Assembly (NCBI RefSeq): GCF_036503815.1
Contig: NZ_AP027764.1
Location: 4,092,001-4,156,000 of the forward strand
DNA from: Escherichia coli
GTDB lineage: Bacteria; Pseudomonadota; Gammaproteobacteria; Enterobacterales; Enterobacteriaceae
Length of the DNA: 64,000 nucleotides
Direction of reading: 5' to 3'
The notes beneath the pieces are model-generated. The model searched no databases. It saw only the letters and a list, made by a program, of their open reading frames with translations, and was not told the DNA's origin. A program made the translations under genes and the position numbers. Positions 50,180 through 59,460 of this stretch are shown here, one piece after another. Every line of letters starts with the position of its first letter. The stretch's first letter is position 1.

Positions 50180-50860
50180 ATGAGAATTATAACAGCATTG
50201 CTGATGTCATTTTTTATTTTACCTGTTCATGCGGGTGTGGTCATCTATGGTACGCGTATTATCTATCCAGAAAAAACAGAGAAGTTCTCGTACAGTTAAT
50301 GAATCAAAGCAAAAATGCCTCTTTGATTCAGGCATGGATCGATGATGGAAACACAACTATCGCGCCAGAAAAAATTCAGGTCCCATTTATTCTCACTCCG
50401 CCAGTAAGTCGTGTAGCAGGAGGTTCTGGCCAACAACTAAAAATAAAAAAATGCCAAACAATTTACCTCACAATAAAGAAAGTTTATTTTATCTAAATGT
50501 TATAGACATCCCTCCAAACAACCCACAAAATGCTGGAAAAAAAAAATTAAACTTGCATTACAAAACCGTATAAAGTTATTTTGGCGTCCCGAAGGAGTAG
50601 CACCGGTAGATAAAAAAAGCCTGTCTCAATTAAATATCAAAAAGAAAGATAATGCCATCTCAATAAACAATGAAACAGCGAACTGGATAACGATTACAAC
50701 TATCAAAGCCCAAAATGTGAAAGTTAATAATGAAAGTATATTACTACCTCCATTTTCTAATAACGACATTACATTAAAAAATAACAACGCCTCAGAGTAT
50801 GAACTAACGGTAGTTGATGATTACGGGAATAATATCAATAGTAAAATCGCTGCAAAATAA
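50180..50860 (+). pseudogene. Periplasmic fimbrial chaperone, frameshifted
   Basis: Remnant of a PapD/FimC-type chaperone. It starts with a good signal peptide (MRIITALLMSFFILPVHAG) and the family's GTRIIYPEKT segment, then breaks. Three shifts are needed to read through: a GAGA at about 50278-50282 (removing GA restores EVLVQLMNQSKNASLIQAW), an A run at about 50445-50451 (one A short, restores MPNNLPHNKESLFYLNV and IDIPP), and an A run at 50537-50546 (restores IKLALQNRIKLFWRPEG). All hallmark segments of the chaperone are then present in order up to the TAA at 50858. The usual length would be about 225-230 residues. Confidence 0.88.
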
Positions 50861-50872
50861 CAGGTAAAAGTC

Positions 50873-52418
50873 ATGTTAAGGACGACACGATGGGTCGCTG
50901 CAATTATTATTTTGTATTCTTTTCCAGGTTATGCTGAAGAAACTTTTGATACACACTTTATGATCGGCGGCATGAGAGGAGAAAAAGTTTCTGAATATCA
51001 TTTAGATAATAAACAACCGCTTCCAGGAAACTACGAACTTGATGTTTATGTAAACCACCAGTGGCGTGGGAAACAAGATATCACGATCCCAGAGTCACCA
51101 GCCAAACCATGTCTGCCTAAGGTGCTACTAACAACACTGGGGGTAAAGACCGATAATCTCAATACAGAAGATAATTGTATTTCACTGGATGAAGCGGTTC
51201 ATGGTGGTCAATATCAGTGAACACCGACTAAATTTAACGATCCCACAGGCGTATATCATTGAACTTGAAAGAGGCTACGTTCCCCCAGAAAGTTGGGATC
51301 GCGGCATTGATGCTTTTTATACCTCCTATAATTTAAGTCAGTATCGCTCTTATGACAGCAATAATAACAGTAATACAGCCAGTTATGGCCGATTTAACAG
51401 CGGATTAAATTTATTTAGTTGGCAGATACACTCTGATGCCAGCTATAGCAAGCCTGATGATATGAAAGGCACATGGCAAAATAATACTCTTTACCTGGAA
51501 CGTGGCTGGTCGCAAATATTAAGCACAGTTCAGATAGGAGAAAATTACACATCCTCACTCATATTCGACTCTCTGCGATTTAGCGGAATACGCTTATTTC
51601 GCGATATGCAAATGCTACCTGATTCTATGCAGAACTTTACACCTTTAGTACAAGGTATTGCGCAAAGTAATGCATTGATAACGGTTTCGCAAAATGGCTA
51701 CATCATTTACCAAAAAGAGGTTCCCCCGGGACCATTTACTATCGCAGATTTGCAACTTTCGGGCAGCGGCTCTGATCTCGATGTCAGCATAAAAGAAGCA
51801 GATGGTAGTGTTCGTTCCTTTTTGGTGCCCTACTCTTCCGTGCCCAACATGCTGCAACCAGGTGTTTCAAATTTCGATTTTATCGCCGGACGCAGTAAGA
51901 TATATGGTGTAAACAATCAGGAGGACTTTCTCGAGGCAAATTATATATATGGCCTCAACAATCTTTTGACACTTTATGGCGGTACGATTTTAACCGATAA
52001 CTATAATGCAATAACGTTAGGAAATGGTTGGAATACACCGCTGGGTGCTATTTCTTTTGACGCTACCCGATCGAGTAGTAAGTTATATAATGATAAAATA
52101 CACGAAGGTACAAGCTATCAGGTCGCCTATAATAAATATTTAGTGCAAACGGCTACTCGCTTTAGCGTAGCCGCATGGCGTTATGCTTCACAGGCTTATA
52201 GAACATTCAGCGACCATCTTCACCAAAATGATAAAAACAATCATCAGAGTGATTATGATCATTTTTATGATAATGGCAGAAAAAACAGCCTTTCTGCCAA
52301 TATCATGCAACCTTTATCCACCGGCATAAAAATTGCTCTCAACGATGAACAGAACTTATTTTGTACCATTACTTTTAAAAACGTTATCAATGAAAATAAA
52401 ACATATATATGTCAGTAA
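50873..52418 (+). pseudogene. Outer-membrane fimbrial usher, frameshifted and internally deleted
   Basis: N-terminal part (50873-51220): signal peptide, then FDTHFMIGGMRGEKVSEYHL and the YELDVYVNHQWRGKQDI block of FimD/PapC ushers, ending at TGA. A one-base shift near 51204-51212 (GGTGGTC) puts the rest in another frame, starting ISEHRLNLTIPQAY and continuing with the barrel and plug (PPGPFTIADLQLSGSGSDLDVSI). Even when joined, only about 510 residues remain of a usual 800-870. The sequence jumps from mid-barrel (SLSANIMQPLSTGIKIAL) to what looks like the extreme usher C-terminus (NLFCTITFKNVINENKTYICQ), so about 300 residues are missing near 52330-52350. Confidence 0.87.
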
Positions 52419-52430
52419 AAGGAGTTTACT

Positions 52431-53392
52431 ATGAAGTGGCTTTTATTGCTCTCCTTGAGTCTATATTCTTTTATTGTGCAAAGTGCTCCCTGTACACTGA
52501 CCAATGTCGGTGAACAACGTGGAACTTACACTCTAAAACCACTTAATATGAAAGGTAATCTCGCTGTTGAAAAAATTGAAAACACTGGAAATATCATTGA
52601 GTGTGCGGATTTGCAAGATACGACCAACGCCATTAAAGTTCATTTTTTAACACTGAACGCCTTAAGGTTTAAAGTGGGGGGGGCGTCATTATATTATTAA
52701 TTTTCCTTTTGAATCTAACGGTAAAAAAAATAGAACTACCCGGCAAATCATCTTATAATTTAGAAGAAATCTTATCTGCAATAAATTTCACGATTCCATA
52801 TTCTATTACTTCGTTACCAGATAATTCTTACATCTCAGATATTTTTCCAGGGGCACCTTTTCCTTTGTTGTTCGAAATTGAAGTGAACTCATGCATAGGG
52901 AGTAATACTAATTGTAACAGCGTCCGTTTTAACTTTAATTTAAATACCATTTTACAGGTTAACTTAATGACTTGTAGTTTTGAAGACAAATCCATCGACA
53001 CTGGACGATTTGTACTGTCTCGTATCAATAGTGAAAATTATCAGTTTCATCATATAAGATTTGACTGCATCCAGGGCGAGCAAGGTGAATTAGTTTTTGA
53101 ACCCAGCGAAGTTGAATATTACTTTGAACCAGTGACGATACAGGAGTCAGGGAGCAGCATATTAAAAAATGAGTTAGAAAATAGTGAGGAAGGTGCTGGT
53201 CAAGTAGGCTTTCAACTCTCGAATGATGATACGAATGAAATCCTGTATGGCAAAAGCAATAGCTATGCTTTTCAGCATCCCCATGAAGGAAGTAATCAGA
53301 TTCCTCTTTTTATTCGCCCGCGTACATATGGAAATAATGTCTCAAGCGGGCAAATAATGAGCCGAGTCAAAATTGTGGTTATATACAACTAA
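52431..53392 (+). pseudogene. Fimbrial tip/minor subunit or adhesin, two homopolymer frameshifts
   Basis: The first frame (52431-52700) begins with a signal peptide (MKWLLLLSLSLYSFIVQSA) and ends at TAA after a run of eight Gs (52676-52683). Removing one G continues as GGRHYIINFPFESNGKK; removing one A from the run of eight As at 52723-52730 then gives KIELPGKSSYNLEEILSA and an open frame to 53392. The repaired protein is about 319 residues, cysteine-bearing, and ends in a pilin-like donor strand (MSRVKIVVIYN). Its place as last gene of the cluster fits a tip adhesin or minor pilin. I do not recognise a receptor-binding family. Confidence 0.8.
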
Positions 53393-53397
53393 TCTAT

Positions 53398-53422
53398 CTC
53401 CCCCACCTTAACTTTGGGGGAG
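53398..53422. terminator. Bidirectional hairpin between fimbrial cluster and nhaR
   Basis: CTCCCCC / GGGGGAG stem with an 11-base loop between the convergent last fimbrial gene and nhaR. Confidence 0.65.
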
Positions 53423-53429
53423 TTGCCGA

Positions 53430-54335
53430 TTAACGCGCCGCTGGACTAAAAAGCGCAGAATAATCCGTATTGCAGATTCGCTGTACCGCTGGATGCTGAA
53501 TCATCCGCTCAGCAAAAATGGCATGGTACTCTTCCATCACATTTTCTACGCGACCAATTTCCACGACAGTTTTATCGGCATAAAAGTCATATGCATAAAG
53601 CGTTGGAGCAACGAAGATTGCATTGTGCATCGCACCAAAAGCTTTCATTAATGCGGCATCATCAAACTCGCCAAGGATTTCTACGTTTAATCCCTGGGAG
53701 TTAAACCAGTTAAGCAATTTGCGTCCCAACATTGAACGCCGTCCAGGAATCAAAAGCCGCCGTTCTTCCAGACAAGCCGGGAATGGTTTTTCCGGTGGTG
53801 GATTTGTACACCAGAAGCTCACGCCACATTCGCCAATTCTCACGGAGAACAGGCCTTCCTGCTGCGTAGAATCTATCGGGCAATCGGAAATGATCATATC
53901 CAGTTTATGCTGACTTAATTGCTCCAGCAGCATTTCGTGGGTGGATTCGAAGCAGCGAAGATGAATCGGCTCACCTTCTACCACTGCGGCGTTCAGTACG
54001 CTACTGACCAGGCGTTTGGAAAGTGCATCAGCCACGCCAACGTCAAACAATAAATTGGACTCTTTGCGATAGTTCACGATATCCAGCATTTCCTGGCTTA
54101 AGGTAAACATTTTATCGGCATAGCGATAGACCAGCTCTCCCAGTTCGCTGGGTTCGAGACCACGTCCCTTGCGCTTAAATAGTTTACCTTGCAGGCGCTC
54201 TTCCAGCGCCCGGATCTGCCCGGTAATGGTTTGTGGTGTTAAATAAAGCGCCTCCGCTGCGCCAACCACGGAACCTTCTTTATAGACATGCCAGAAGTAA
54301 TACAAGTGGTTGTAATTGATATGAGACATGCTCAT
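53430..54335 (-). CDS. nhaR: LysR-type activator NhaR
   Basis: Na+-responsive LysR regulator that activates nhaA (and, in E. coli, osmC and pgaA). The start at 54335 (MSMSHINYNHLYYFWHVYKE) gives the usual 301 residues; six upstream in-frame codons are ignored. The winged HTH is at residues 6-63 (SVVGAAEALYLTPQTITGQI). Follows nhaA on the same strand after 59 bases. Intact. Confidence 0.97.
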   Translation of the reverse strand: MSMSHINYNHLYYFWHVYKEGSVVGAAEALYLTPQTITGQIRALEERLQGKLFKRKGRGLEPSELGELVYRYADKMFTLSQEMLDIVNYRKESNLLFDVGVADALSKRLVSSVLNAAVVEGEPIHLRCFESTHEMLLEQLSQHKLDMIISDCPIDSTQQEGLFSVRIGECGVSFWCTNPPPEKPFPACLEERRLLIPGRRSMLGRKLLNWFNSQGLNVEILGEFDDAALMKAFGAMHNAIFVAPTLYAYDFYADKTVVEIGRVENVMEEYHAIFAERMIQHPAVQRICNTDYSALFSPAAR

Positions 54336-54394
54336 TTCTCTCCCTGAAAACAATGAAAAGGGAGCCGTTTATGGCTCCCCGGTAAACCGTCCTG

Positions 54395-55561
54395 TCACAC
54401 TGATGGACGCAATCGAACGCGTAACCAGCTGTAGCCAATTACCGCCGAAGAGATAGAACCGACCAGGATACCGAGTTTCGCCCAGTTAATCAGTTCTGGA
54501 TCTACGCTACCAAAGGCCAGGCTGGCAATAAAGATAGACATAGTAAAACCGATACCGCACAGGATCCCCACCGCCATAATTTGCTGATAAGTCGTTCCCT
54601 CAGGCAGATGCGCTAGTTTCAAACGCAGCGCCAACCAGCAGAACAGACTAATCCCCAGTGGTTTGCCAATCAGCAAGCCAGCGATAATCCCCAATGGCAG
54701 AATGGAGGTCAAGCCATCCAGCGTGACGCCTTGCAGTGAAACGCCAGCATTAGCAAATGCAAACAGCGGCAAAATCAGATATGCCACCCACGGGTGCAAC
54801 ACATGCTCCAGTCGCTTCGCTGGAGAACGCCCATGCTTCTCTTTCAAAGGAATAAAGAAGCCGACAATTACCCCTGCCAGTGTTGCGTGAACCCCCGATT
54901 TCAACACCGCAGTCCACAACACCACGCCAACCAGAATATAAACGCCCGTGCGGCGTACACCACACAGATTCAGTACCGCGAGTACGGCAATTGCAACGGC
55001 CGCGACGCCAAGAGAGGCCATCGATAAGTCATTAGTGTAGAACAAAGCGATGATAATGATGGCCCCAAGATCGTCGATAATAGCCAGCGCCATCAAAAAG
55101 ATCTTCAGCGCTAACGGAACACGACTTCCCAACAGCGCCAGCACACCAAGCGCAAATGCAATATCTGTCGCCGCCGGAATAGCCCACCCTTCGCGGGTAA
55201 TCGGATCGGCATAGTTAAAGGCCAGATAGAGCAATGCTGGCACAATCATCCCACCAATAGCGGCGATAACTGGAAATGCGGCCTGGCGTAAGCTGGCTAG
55301 CGATCCTTGCATCAATTCACGTTTAACTTCCAAACCAACTAACAGGAAAAATACCGCCATCAGCGCGTCATTTATCCATAACAGCATGTTTTTGTTGATT
55401 TCGAGTGAACCAACCTGGAGCTGAACCGGCGTCTCAAGAAAATCGTGATACCATCCACTGGTTGTACCGCTGTTGGCCATAATCATCGCCAGGACAGCGG
55501 CAATTATGAGAATAATGCCTCCCGAGGCATCACTGCTAAAGAATCGATGCAGATGTTTCAC
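54395..55561 (-). CDS. nhaA: Na+/H+ antiporter NhaA
   Basis: Inner-membrane antiporter exchanging two H+ for one Na+ or Li+, for salt and alkaline-pH tolerance. The 388 residues match E. coli. The crossed-helix ion site is visible: the TDIAFALGV segment contains the unwound helix TM IV, and ALAIIDDLGAIIIIALFY contains the adjacent ion-binding aspartates (D163, D164). Regulated by NhaR. Intact. Confidence 0.98.
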   Translation of the reverse strand: MKHLHRFFSSDASGGIILIIAAVLAMIMANSGTTSGWYHDFLETPVQLQVGSLEINKNMLLWINDALMAVFFLLVGLEVKRELMQGSLASLRQAAFPVIAAIGGMIVPALLYLAFNYADPITREGWAIPAATDIAFALGVLALLGSRVPLALKIFLMALAIIDDLGAIIIIALFYTNDLSMASLGVAAVAIAVLAVLNLCGVRRTGVYILVGVVLWTAVLKSGVHATLAGVIVGFFIPLKEKHGRSPAKRLEHVLHPWVAYLILPLFAFANAGVSLQGVTLDGLTSILPLGIIAGLLIGKPLGISLFCWLALRLKLAHLPEGTTYQQIMAVGILCGIGFTMSIFIASLAFGSVDPELINWAKLGILVGSISSAVIGYSWLRVRLRPSV

Positions 55562-55796
55562 TTTTTATTTCTCTTTCAGGTGAATAGATCGTTTTTACTA
55601 TTTTATCCCGCACAAATCATCGTTAAAAGCAGATTATAGTGTGGGAATAGTTCGTTTTTTACGATCTATTAAAAGAATTGCGCCATCAGCGAGAGATGAG
55701 TTTTTGATGCCCGAAAGCGGCGGCTGATGACCTTAACCCCCATTAATCATAGTCTAAGGCCAAGATTTCTGAAGAAATTATTCGGAAAAGTAATAA
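55562..55796. promoter_or_regulatory. nhaA upstream region
   Basis: 235 bases between nhaA and the zinc-ribbon gene, both on the minus strand. It should carry the NhaR-controlled nhaA promoter; I cannot place it precisely. In other strains this is the edge of a variable segment. Confidence 0.45.
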
Positions 55797-57062
55797 TTAA
55801 ATTGTTCCATGCTCTAGTTTTTTATTCCACAGATGTTTGAGGATATCTAATGTAGAAACGACATTCGCAGGAGACATTCGGTTCAATGATATAAGGAAAG
55901 GATGGTTCTCCACAAAGTGGATAAAACGCGTCGCACTGTTCAATGTTGCATGCCGCATCTCGCGGACTTTCTTACTGCCAGTGAGATTGCATACAGCCAT
56001 TGAATAATTGCGGTTAGAAAATGCACGCCAGACATTGTTTCGTACCCCACCACTAAGGAATAATCGCGGTGGAAAATCAATGCTGGCAGGTGCCACACCG
56101 CGCTCTTTGACAAAGGAAATATAGCAGCGACCTTGATGAATATGCTGCAAATTAGCCATCAGGCATCCGCCCAATATAAAGCATTCGTGATCAAGGTAAT
56201 GCTGAACGTTAATGGAATGTTCATCGGTCAGTATTCTGACTAGTTCAAAATGACGATATGCAGGAAGAACCGGCTTCACCAGCATTCCCGGATCGTTTTG
56301 ATGTAAAACTGCCGGGCCGTAATCAATATCAAACAAGGTATCCCGCCGCATAGTGAGTAACTCTTTGCGTTGGACATGATGTGCCAGCGTCCCTGGAGGC
56401 ATACGCTCTTCATAGCTCGATATGTATTGATAATGTGGCTCTACGGCAGATGTGGAGTAATTGGTTGAGATGGCAACCACCCTACCGCTTTGTTCTTCTG
56501 CGGTAACAAGAGCATAAAGAGAGTTATTGCTACCATTATACTTGACGCGAAAAGCGCGGGTACTCAGGGTAATATCAGAGGCAGAGAAACGCTGTCGACT
56601 TTCTTTATAGTTTGCTCCACGCGCTAATTTTAACAGTTCTCGGCTAAGTCCAGTGCTGTTAAGAAGTAATGACTTTCTGATATCCGCAAGTGCCTCCCCT
56701 TGCTCAATCATCAATGCTAACTGGGCTCCTCGTGGTGTGGTAATTACATGTTCCAGAGTGATAAATGTTTTCTCACAATGATGGCAATACATTCTTCTCT
56801 GGCCTTGTGCAGAATATCCATATTTTTTGAGAGACGTACTTCCGCAAGTTGAACATTGGCAAATCAAACCTCTCCAGGAGTGATTCACAATATTACGATA
56901 AATATTAAGCGACTGTTCAGATATCACTGGAAACAAGTAACCACATTCACGGCATAAAATATTTTTACCCTGTGCGACATAATCCTGGCTATTCAGCAAC
57001 CCCAGGTTTTTACATCCTGGTGTTTTGCAACAATCAACATTTACGTTGGTAAACATATCCAC
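55797..57062 (-). CDS. Zinc-ribbon protein of unknown function (InsA-like N-terminus)
   Basis: 421 residues, no K-12 counterpart at this locus. The N-terminal 100 residues hold two zinc ribbons: C12/C17 with C37-x2-C40 (ILCRECGYLF), and C70-x2-C73 (CQCSTCGSTSLKKYGYSAQG) with C93-x2-C96 (RMYCHHCEKTF). The second closely resembles the ribbon of the IS1 InsA DNA-binding protein. A helix-turn-helix-like stretch follows (QGEALADIRKSLLLNSTGLS); the rest looks like a divergent catalytic or ligand-binding fold (ALVTAEEQSGRVVAISTNYS) and lacks an obvious DDE triad in the places I checked. It lies downstream of the sulfatase on the same strand. It could be a DNA-binding regulator or a domesticated transposase-like protein. 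Confidence 0.6.
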   Translation of the reverse strand: MDMFTNVNVDCCKTPGCKNLGLLNSQDYVAQGKNILCRECGYLFPVISEQSLNIYRNIVNHSWRGLICQCSTCGSTSLKKYGYSAQGQRRMYCHHCEKTFITLEHVITTPRGAQLALMIEQGEALADIRKSLLLNSTGLSRELLKLARGANYKESRQRFSASDITLSTRAFRVKYNGSNNSLYALVTAEEQSGRVVAISTNYSTSAVEPHYQYISSYEERMPPGTLAHHVQRKELLTMRRDTLFDIDYGPAVLHQNDPGMLVKPVLPAYRHFELVRILTDEHSINVQHYLDHECFILGGCLMANLQHIHQGRCYISFVKERGVAPASIDFPPRLFLSGGVRNNVWRAFSNRNYSMAVCNLTGSKKVREMRHATLNSATRFIHFVENHPFLISLNRMSPANVVSTLDILKHLWNKKLEHGTI

Positions 57063-57107
57063 TCCCTGCGAATAGCCGTATCTTGATATTGTTCAACGCG
57101 AAAAGAA

Positions 57108-57136
57108 CCTGATTCAATGCATAGCACTGAATCAGG
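57108..57136 (-). terminator. Hairpin after the sulfatase gene
   Basis: CCTGATTCA / TGAATCAGG perfect 9-bp stem with an 11-base loop, about 50 bases past the sulfatase stop, followed on the minus strand by TTCTTTTCG. It separates the porin-sulfatase pair from the zinc-ribbon gene. Confidence 0.7.
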
Positions 57137-57184
57137 CGGGCATAGCCCTAAATGGCATACATTACATTTATTATAATTATCAGG

Positions 57185-58678
57185 TTAGCCCCAGGTCACT
57201 GCTTCTGGTTTATCACCTCTGGCTTTCATTAGAGAATCATTATCAATATCACTTTTATATTTTAAAAACTTACCATACATCTGTTTTTCAATATCTGGTT
57301 TTTTACCGATCAGATTAAGTGTTTCAAAACGATCAGATTTAAGATTATAGAGATATTTCGGTTTATTATTGCGATCGATAATCATCTTCCAGTCACCATC
57401 ACGGATCGCCCATTCATCGGTTGGATCATCCTGGAATGGCATATCAATCCCGAAAATTAATGGCTTTTCGCGTTTCAATGCTTTTTGCTCAAGAACAGGA
57501 ACCAGCGATTCACCATCGAAAGTACGGTCTGTAGGTAATTTGAAGTTCATCATTTTCGCTAAAGTAGGCATCCAGTCCAGACCATAAACGGGAGTATCTG
57601 AAACCATTCCCTGTGGTAGATGTTTACCATATTTAATAATAGCTGGAACACGAATTCCGCCTTCCCAAAGGTTATCCTTGCGACCGCGTAATCCATCCGT
57701 TTCCCCTGCCAAATTCAGCTCATACACTTTGCGCGCTTCACGGGTTACTGGGCCGTTATCACTGGTAAAAATAACGATGGTGTTATCTTCTTCACCCATC
57801 GCTTTGATTTTATCCAGTACTTTTCCAACCTGAGCATCCAGATAACTGATGTTGGCATAATATTCTCCTGTACCACGCCAGGGTTTATCCGCCCAGTCGC
57901 CATAAAATAAATCAGGATGCTGCTTCTGATAGTCGCTCATATAATGTGAGTACATGTCGAGGTATTTTTTGGGCGAAGCCAGGGGACTGTGCACTTCGGT
58001 AAAAGCGACATAAAGGAAGAAAGGCTTACTATCCTTTTTGTTATCCAACCAGTTAACGACTTCCGAACTGACATACTCACCGCTCATTTTATCGGCTCGT
58101 GGAGTGGGTTGCCCGTTACGTAGCCAGCCTGTCGGGTAAACTATGCCATAACGCGGGCGTTCTTTAGCGTTATCTAGCGTGGCGTCGGTAACAAAGCCCG
58201 CCGTATTAACCAGTGAGTAATCAAAGCCCATATCTTGTGCTTGTGGCTGATCGGTGCGATCGCCGCCTGCATTCAGATGCAGCTTACCCATCATTGCCGT
58301 GTCGTACCCTTGCGCTTTGAGTAGATTAGCAATCGTGAGTTCGTTACGCCCTAAGGCAACATCTTTGCCTGAAGGAATCCATGAGCGAATTCCAGTACGA
58401 AATGGCATCCGGCCGGTTAATAGCCCAGCGCGTGAAGGTGAACTTAAAGGGGCGGGGGCATAGTAGTCAGTAAATTTGACCCCTTCCTGGGCAAGCCTGT
58501 CGATATTAGGTGTTTTAACGATCTGATGACCATATGTTGCTAAATCGCCATAACCTAAATCATCCGCCATAATAATGACTAAATTAGGTTGTTTAGCCTC
58601 TGCGGCTAAGGCAGGACTAAAAGCATTCCCTGTGCAAACTGCAAGGCCGATCAAACTGGCCATTAACGTTTTCTGCAT
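57185..58678 (-). CDS. Secreted serine-type sulfatase
   Basis: Predicted periplasmic sulfate-ester hydrolase; substrate unknown. The 497 residues have a signal peptide (1-26, ending PALAAEA), the metal-binding MADDLGYGD at residues 37-45 and the sulfatase signature APLSSPSRAGLLTGR, whose S79-x-P-x-R can be converted to formylglycine. Later ligands are in IFTSDNGPVTRE. Because the key residue is Ser and not Cys, maturation needs a radical-SAM enzyme of the anSME (AslB/YdeM) type, which is not encoded in this window. It starts 20 bases after the outer-membrane channel gene, so the two form an operon. K-12 has no sulfatase at this site. Confidence 0.88.
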   Translation of the reverse strand: MQKTLMASLIGLAVCTGNAFSPALAAEAKQPNLVIIMADDLGYGDLATYGHQIVKTPNIDRLAQEGVKFTDYYAPAPLSSPSRAGLLTGRMPFRTGIRSWIPSGKDVALGRNELTIANLLKAQGYDTAMMGKLHLNAGGDRTDQPQAQDMGFDYSLVNTAGFVTDATLDNAKERPRYGIVYPTGWLRNGQPTPRADKMSGEYVSSEVVNWLDNKKDSKPFFLYVAFTEVHSPLASPKKYLDMYSHYMSDYQKQHPDLFYGDWADKPWRGTGEYYANISYLDAQVGKVLDKIKAMGEEDNTIVIFTSDNGPVTREARKVYELNLAGETDGLRGRKDNLWEGGIRVPAIIKYGKHLPQGMVSDTPVYGLDWMPTLAKMMNFKLPTDRTFDGESLVPVLEQKALKREKPLIFGIDMPFQDDPTDEWAIRDGDWKMIIDRNNKPKYLYNLKSDRFETLNLIGKKPDIEKQMYGKFLKYKSDIDNDSLMKARGDKPEAVTWG

Positions 58679-58698
58679 AATTATTCCCTGATAAAAAA

Positions 58699-59460
58699 TT
58701 AGAAATCATAACCAAGCATATAAATCATTTGATCGCCAAAGCCATCGTAGCCCAGCTTATTATCGAAATAACGCCACGTCACACTGGCTTTCCAGCGAGG
58801 ATAGAACTTCCAGGCAATAGTTAAACCGCCATTTAACCCGTTCCGGCCAAATTGCTGCTCCGTGTAAGCATCGTTCCTGTCCAGTTCTATTTCATTCCAG
58901 TTAGATAAAACAAATTTTTCGTCAAATAACATAAATGGCAATACTGCTGTCCAGCCAACAACATAACCATTCCAACCATTCGTTTGACCATATTTAGCTG
59001 ATACGTAGTCACCAGATTGATTATGTAATCCAATATACGGTTTAAAAAAGCCCCACTCGCCGTTCCAGCCGAGGTAACCGAATCCATAAAACATGTCCAG
59101 ATCGTCACCCCATGAGTTATCCCATTGGCCATAAATTTTGCCAAAGAATGTCATATCAGAGTCAAAGAGTCTGACATGCGTCATTGCTGAAACCGTATGA
59201 TTTCTCCCTGCTACAGCATGATTGAGTACATTACTTTCATAAAATGAGTAAAATTCTGCTTCTTTAAAATTTACCCCAAAATCCGCAGTCACTTTCCATA
59301 CTTCACCACGGTGAGTATTTACAAATCCACTATTCCAGTCTGCATAACCTGCATTTATTGAGCCAAAGGTTCCTTTATATTCTAATGAAGAATATGCAGG
59401 AAAATGATAGATAGCTGTTATCAGGGTACACGCAATAAGAAGTCGTCTTTTGGCAGACAT
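58699..59460 (-). CDS. Tsx/OmpK-like outer-membrane channel
   Basis: 253 residues with a signal peptide (about 1-24, ending HFPAYS) and a mature part made of alternating aromatic beta-strands (FGYLGWNGEWGFFKPYIGLH, KFYPRWKASVTWRYF), ending in the outer-membrane C-terminal Phe (MLGYDF). It resembles the nucleoside-specific channel family (Tsx/OmpK). Since it is the first gene of a unit with the sulfatase, I infer that it admits the sulfated substrate or exports product across the outer membrane; that is not shown by the sequence. Confidence 0.75.
   Translation of the reverse strand: MSAKRRLLIACTLITAIYHFPAYSSLEYKGTFGSINAGYADWNSGFVNTHRGEVWKVTADFGVNFKEAEFYSFYESNVLNHAVAGRNHTVSAMTHVRLFDSDMTFFGKIYGQWDNSWGDDLDMFYGFGYLGWNGEWGFFKPYIGLHNQSGDYVSAKYGQTNGWNGYVVGWTAVLPFMLFDEKFVLSNWNEIELDRNDAYTEQQFGRNGLNGGLTIAWKFYPRWKASVTWRYFDNKLGYDGFGDQMIYMLGYDF

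Noticed and set aside
47447..53422. Possible CRISPR array or prophage in the AT-rich island
   Set aside because: No regularly spaced repeats, integrase, or phage structural genes were seen; the content is an effector homologue and a fimbrial cluster.
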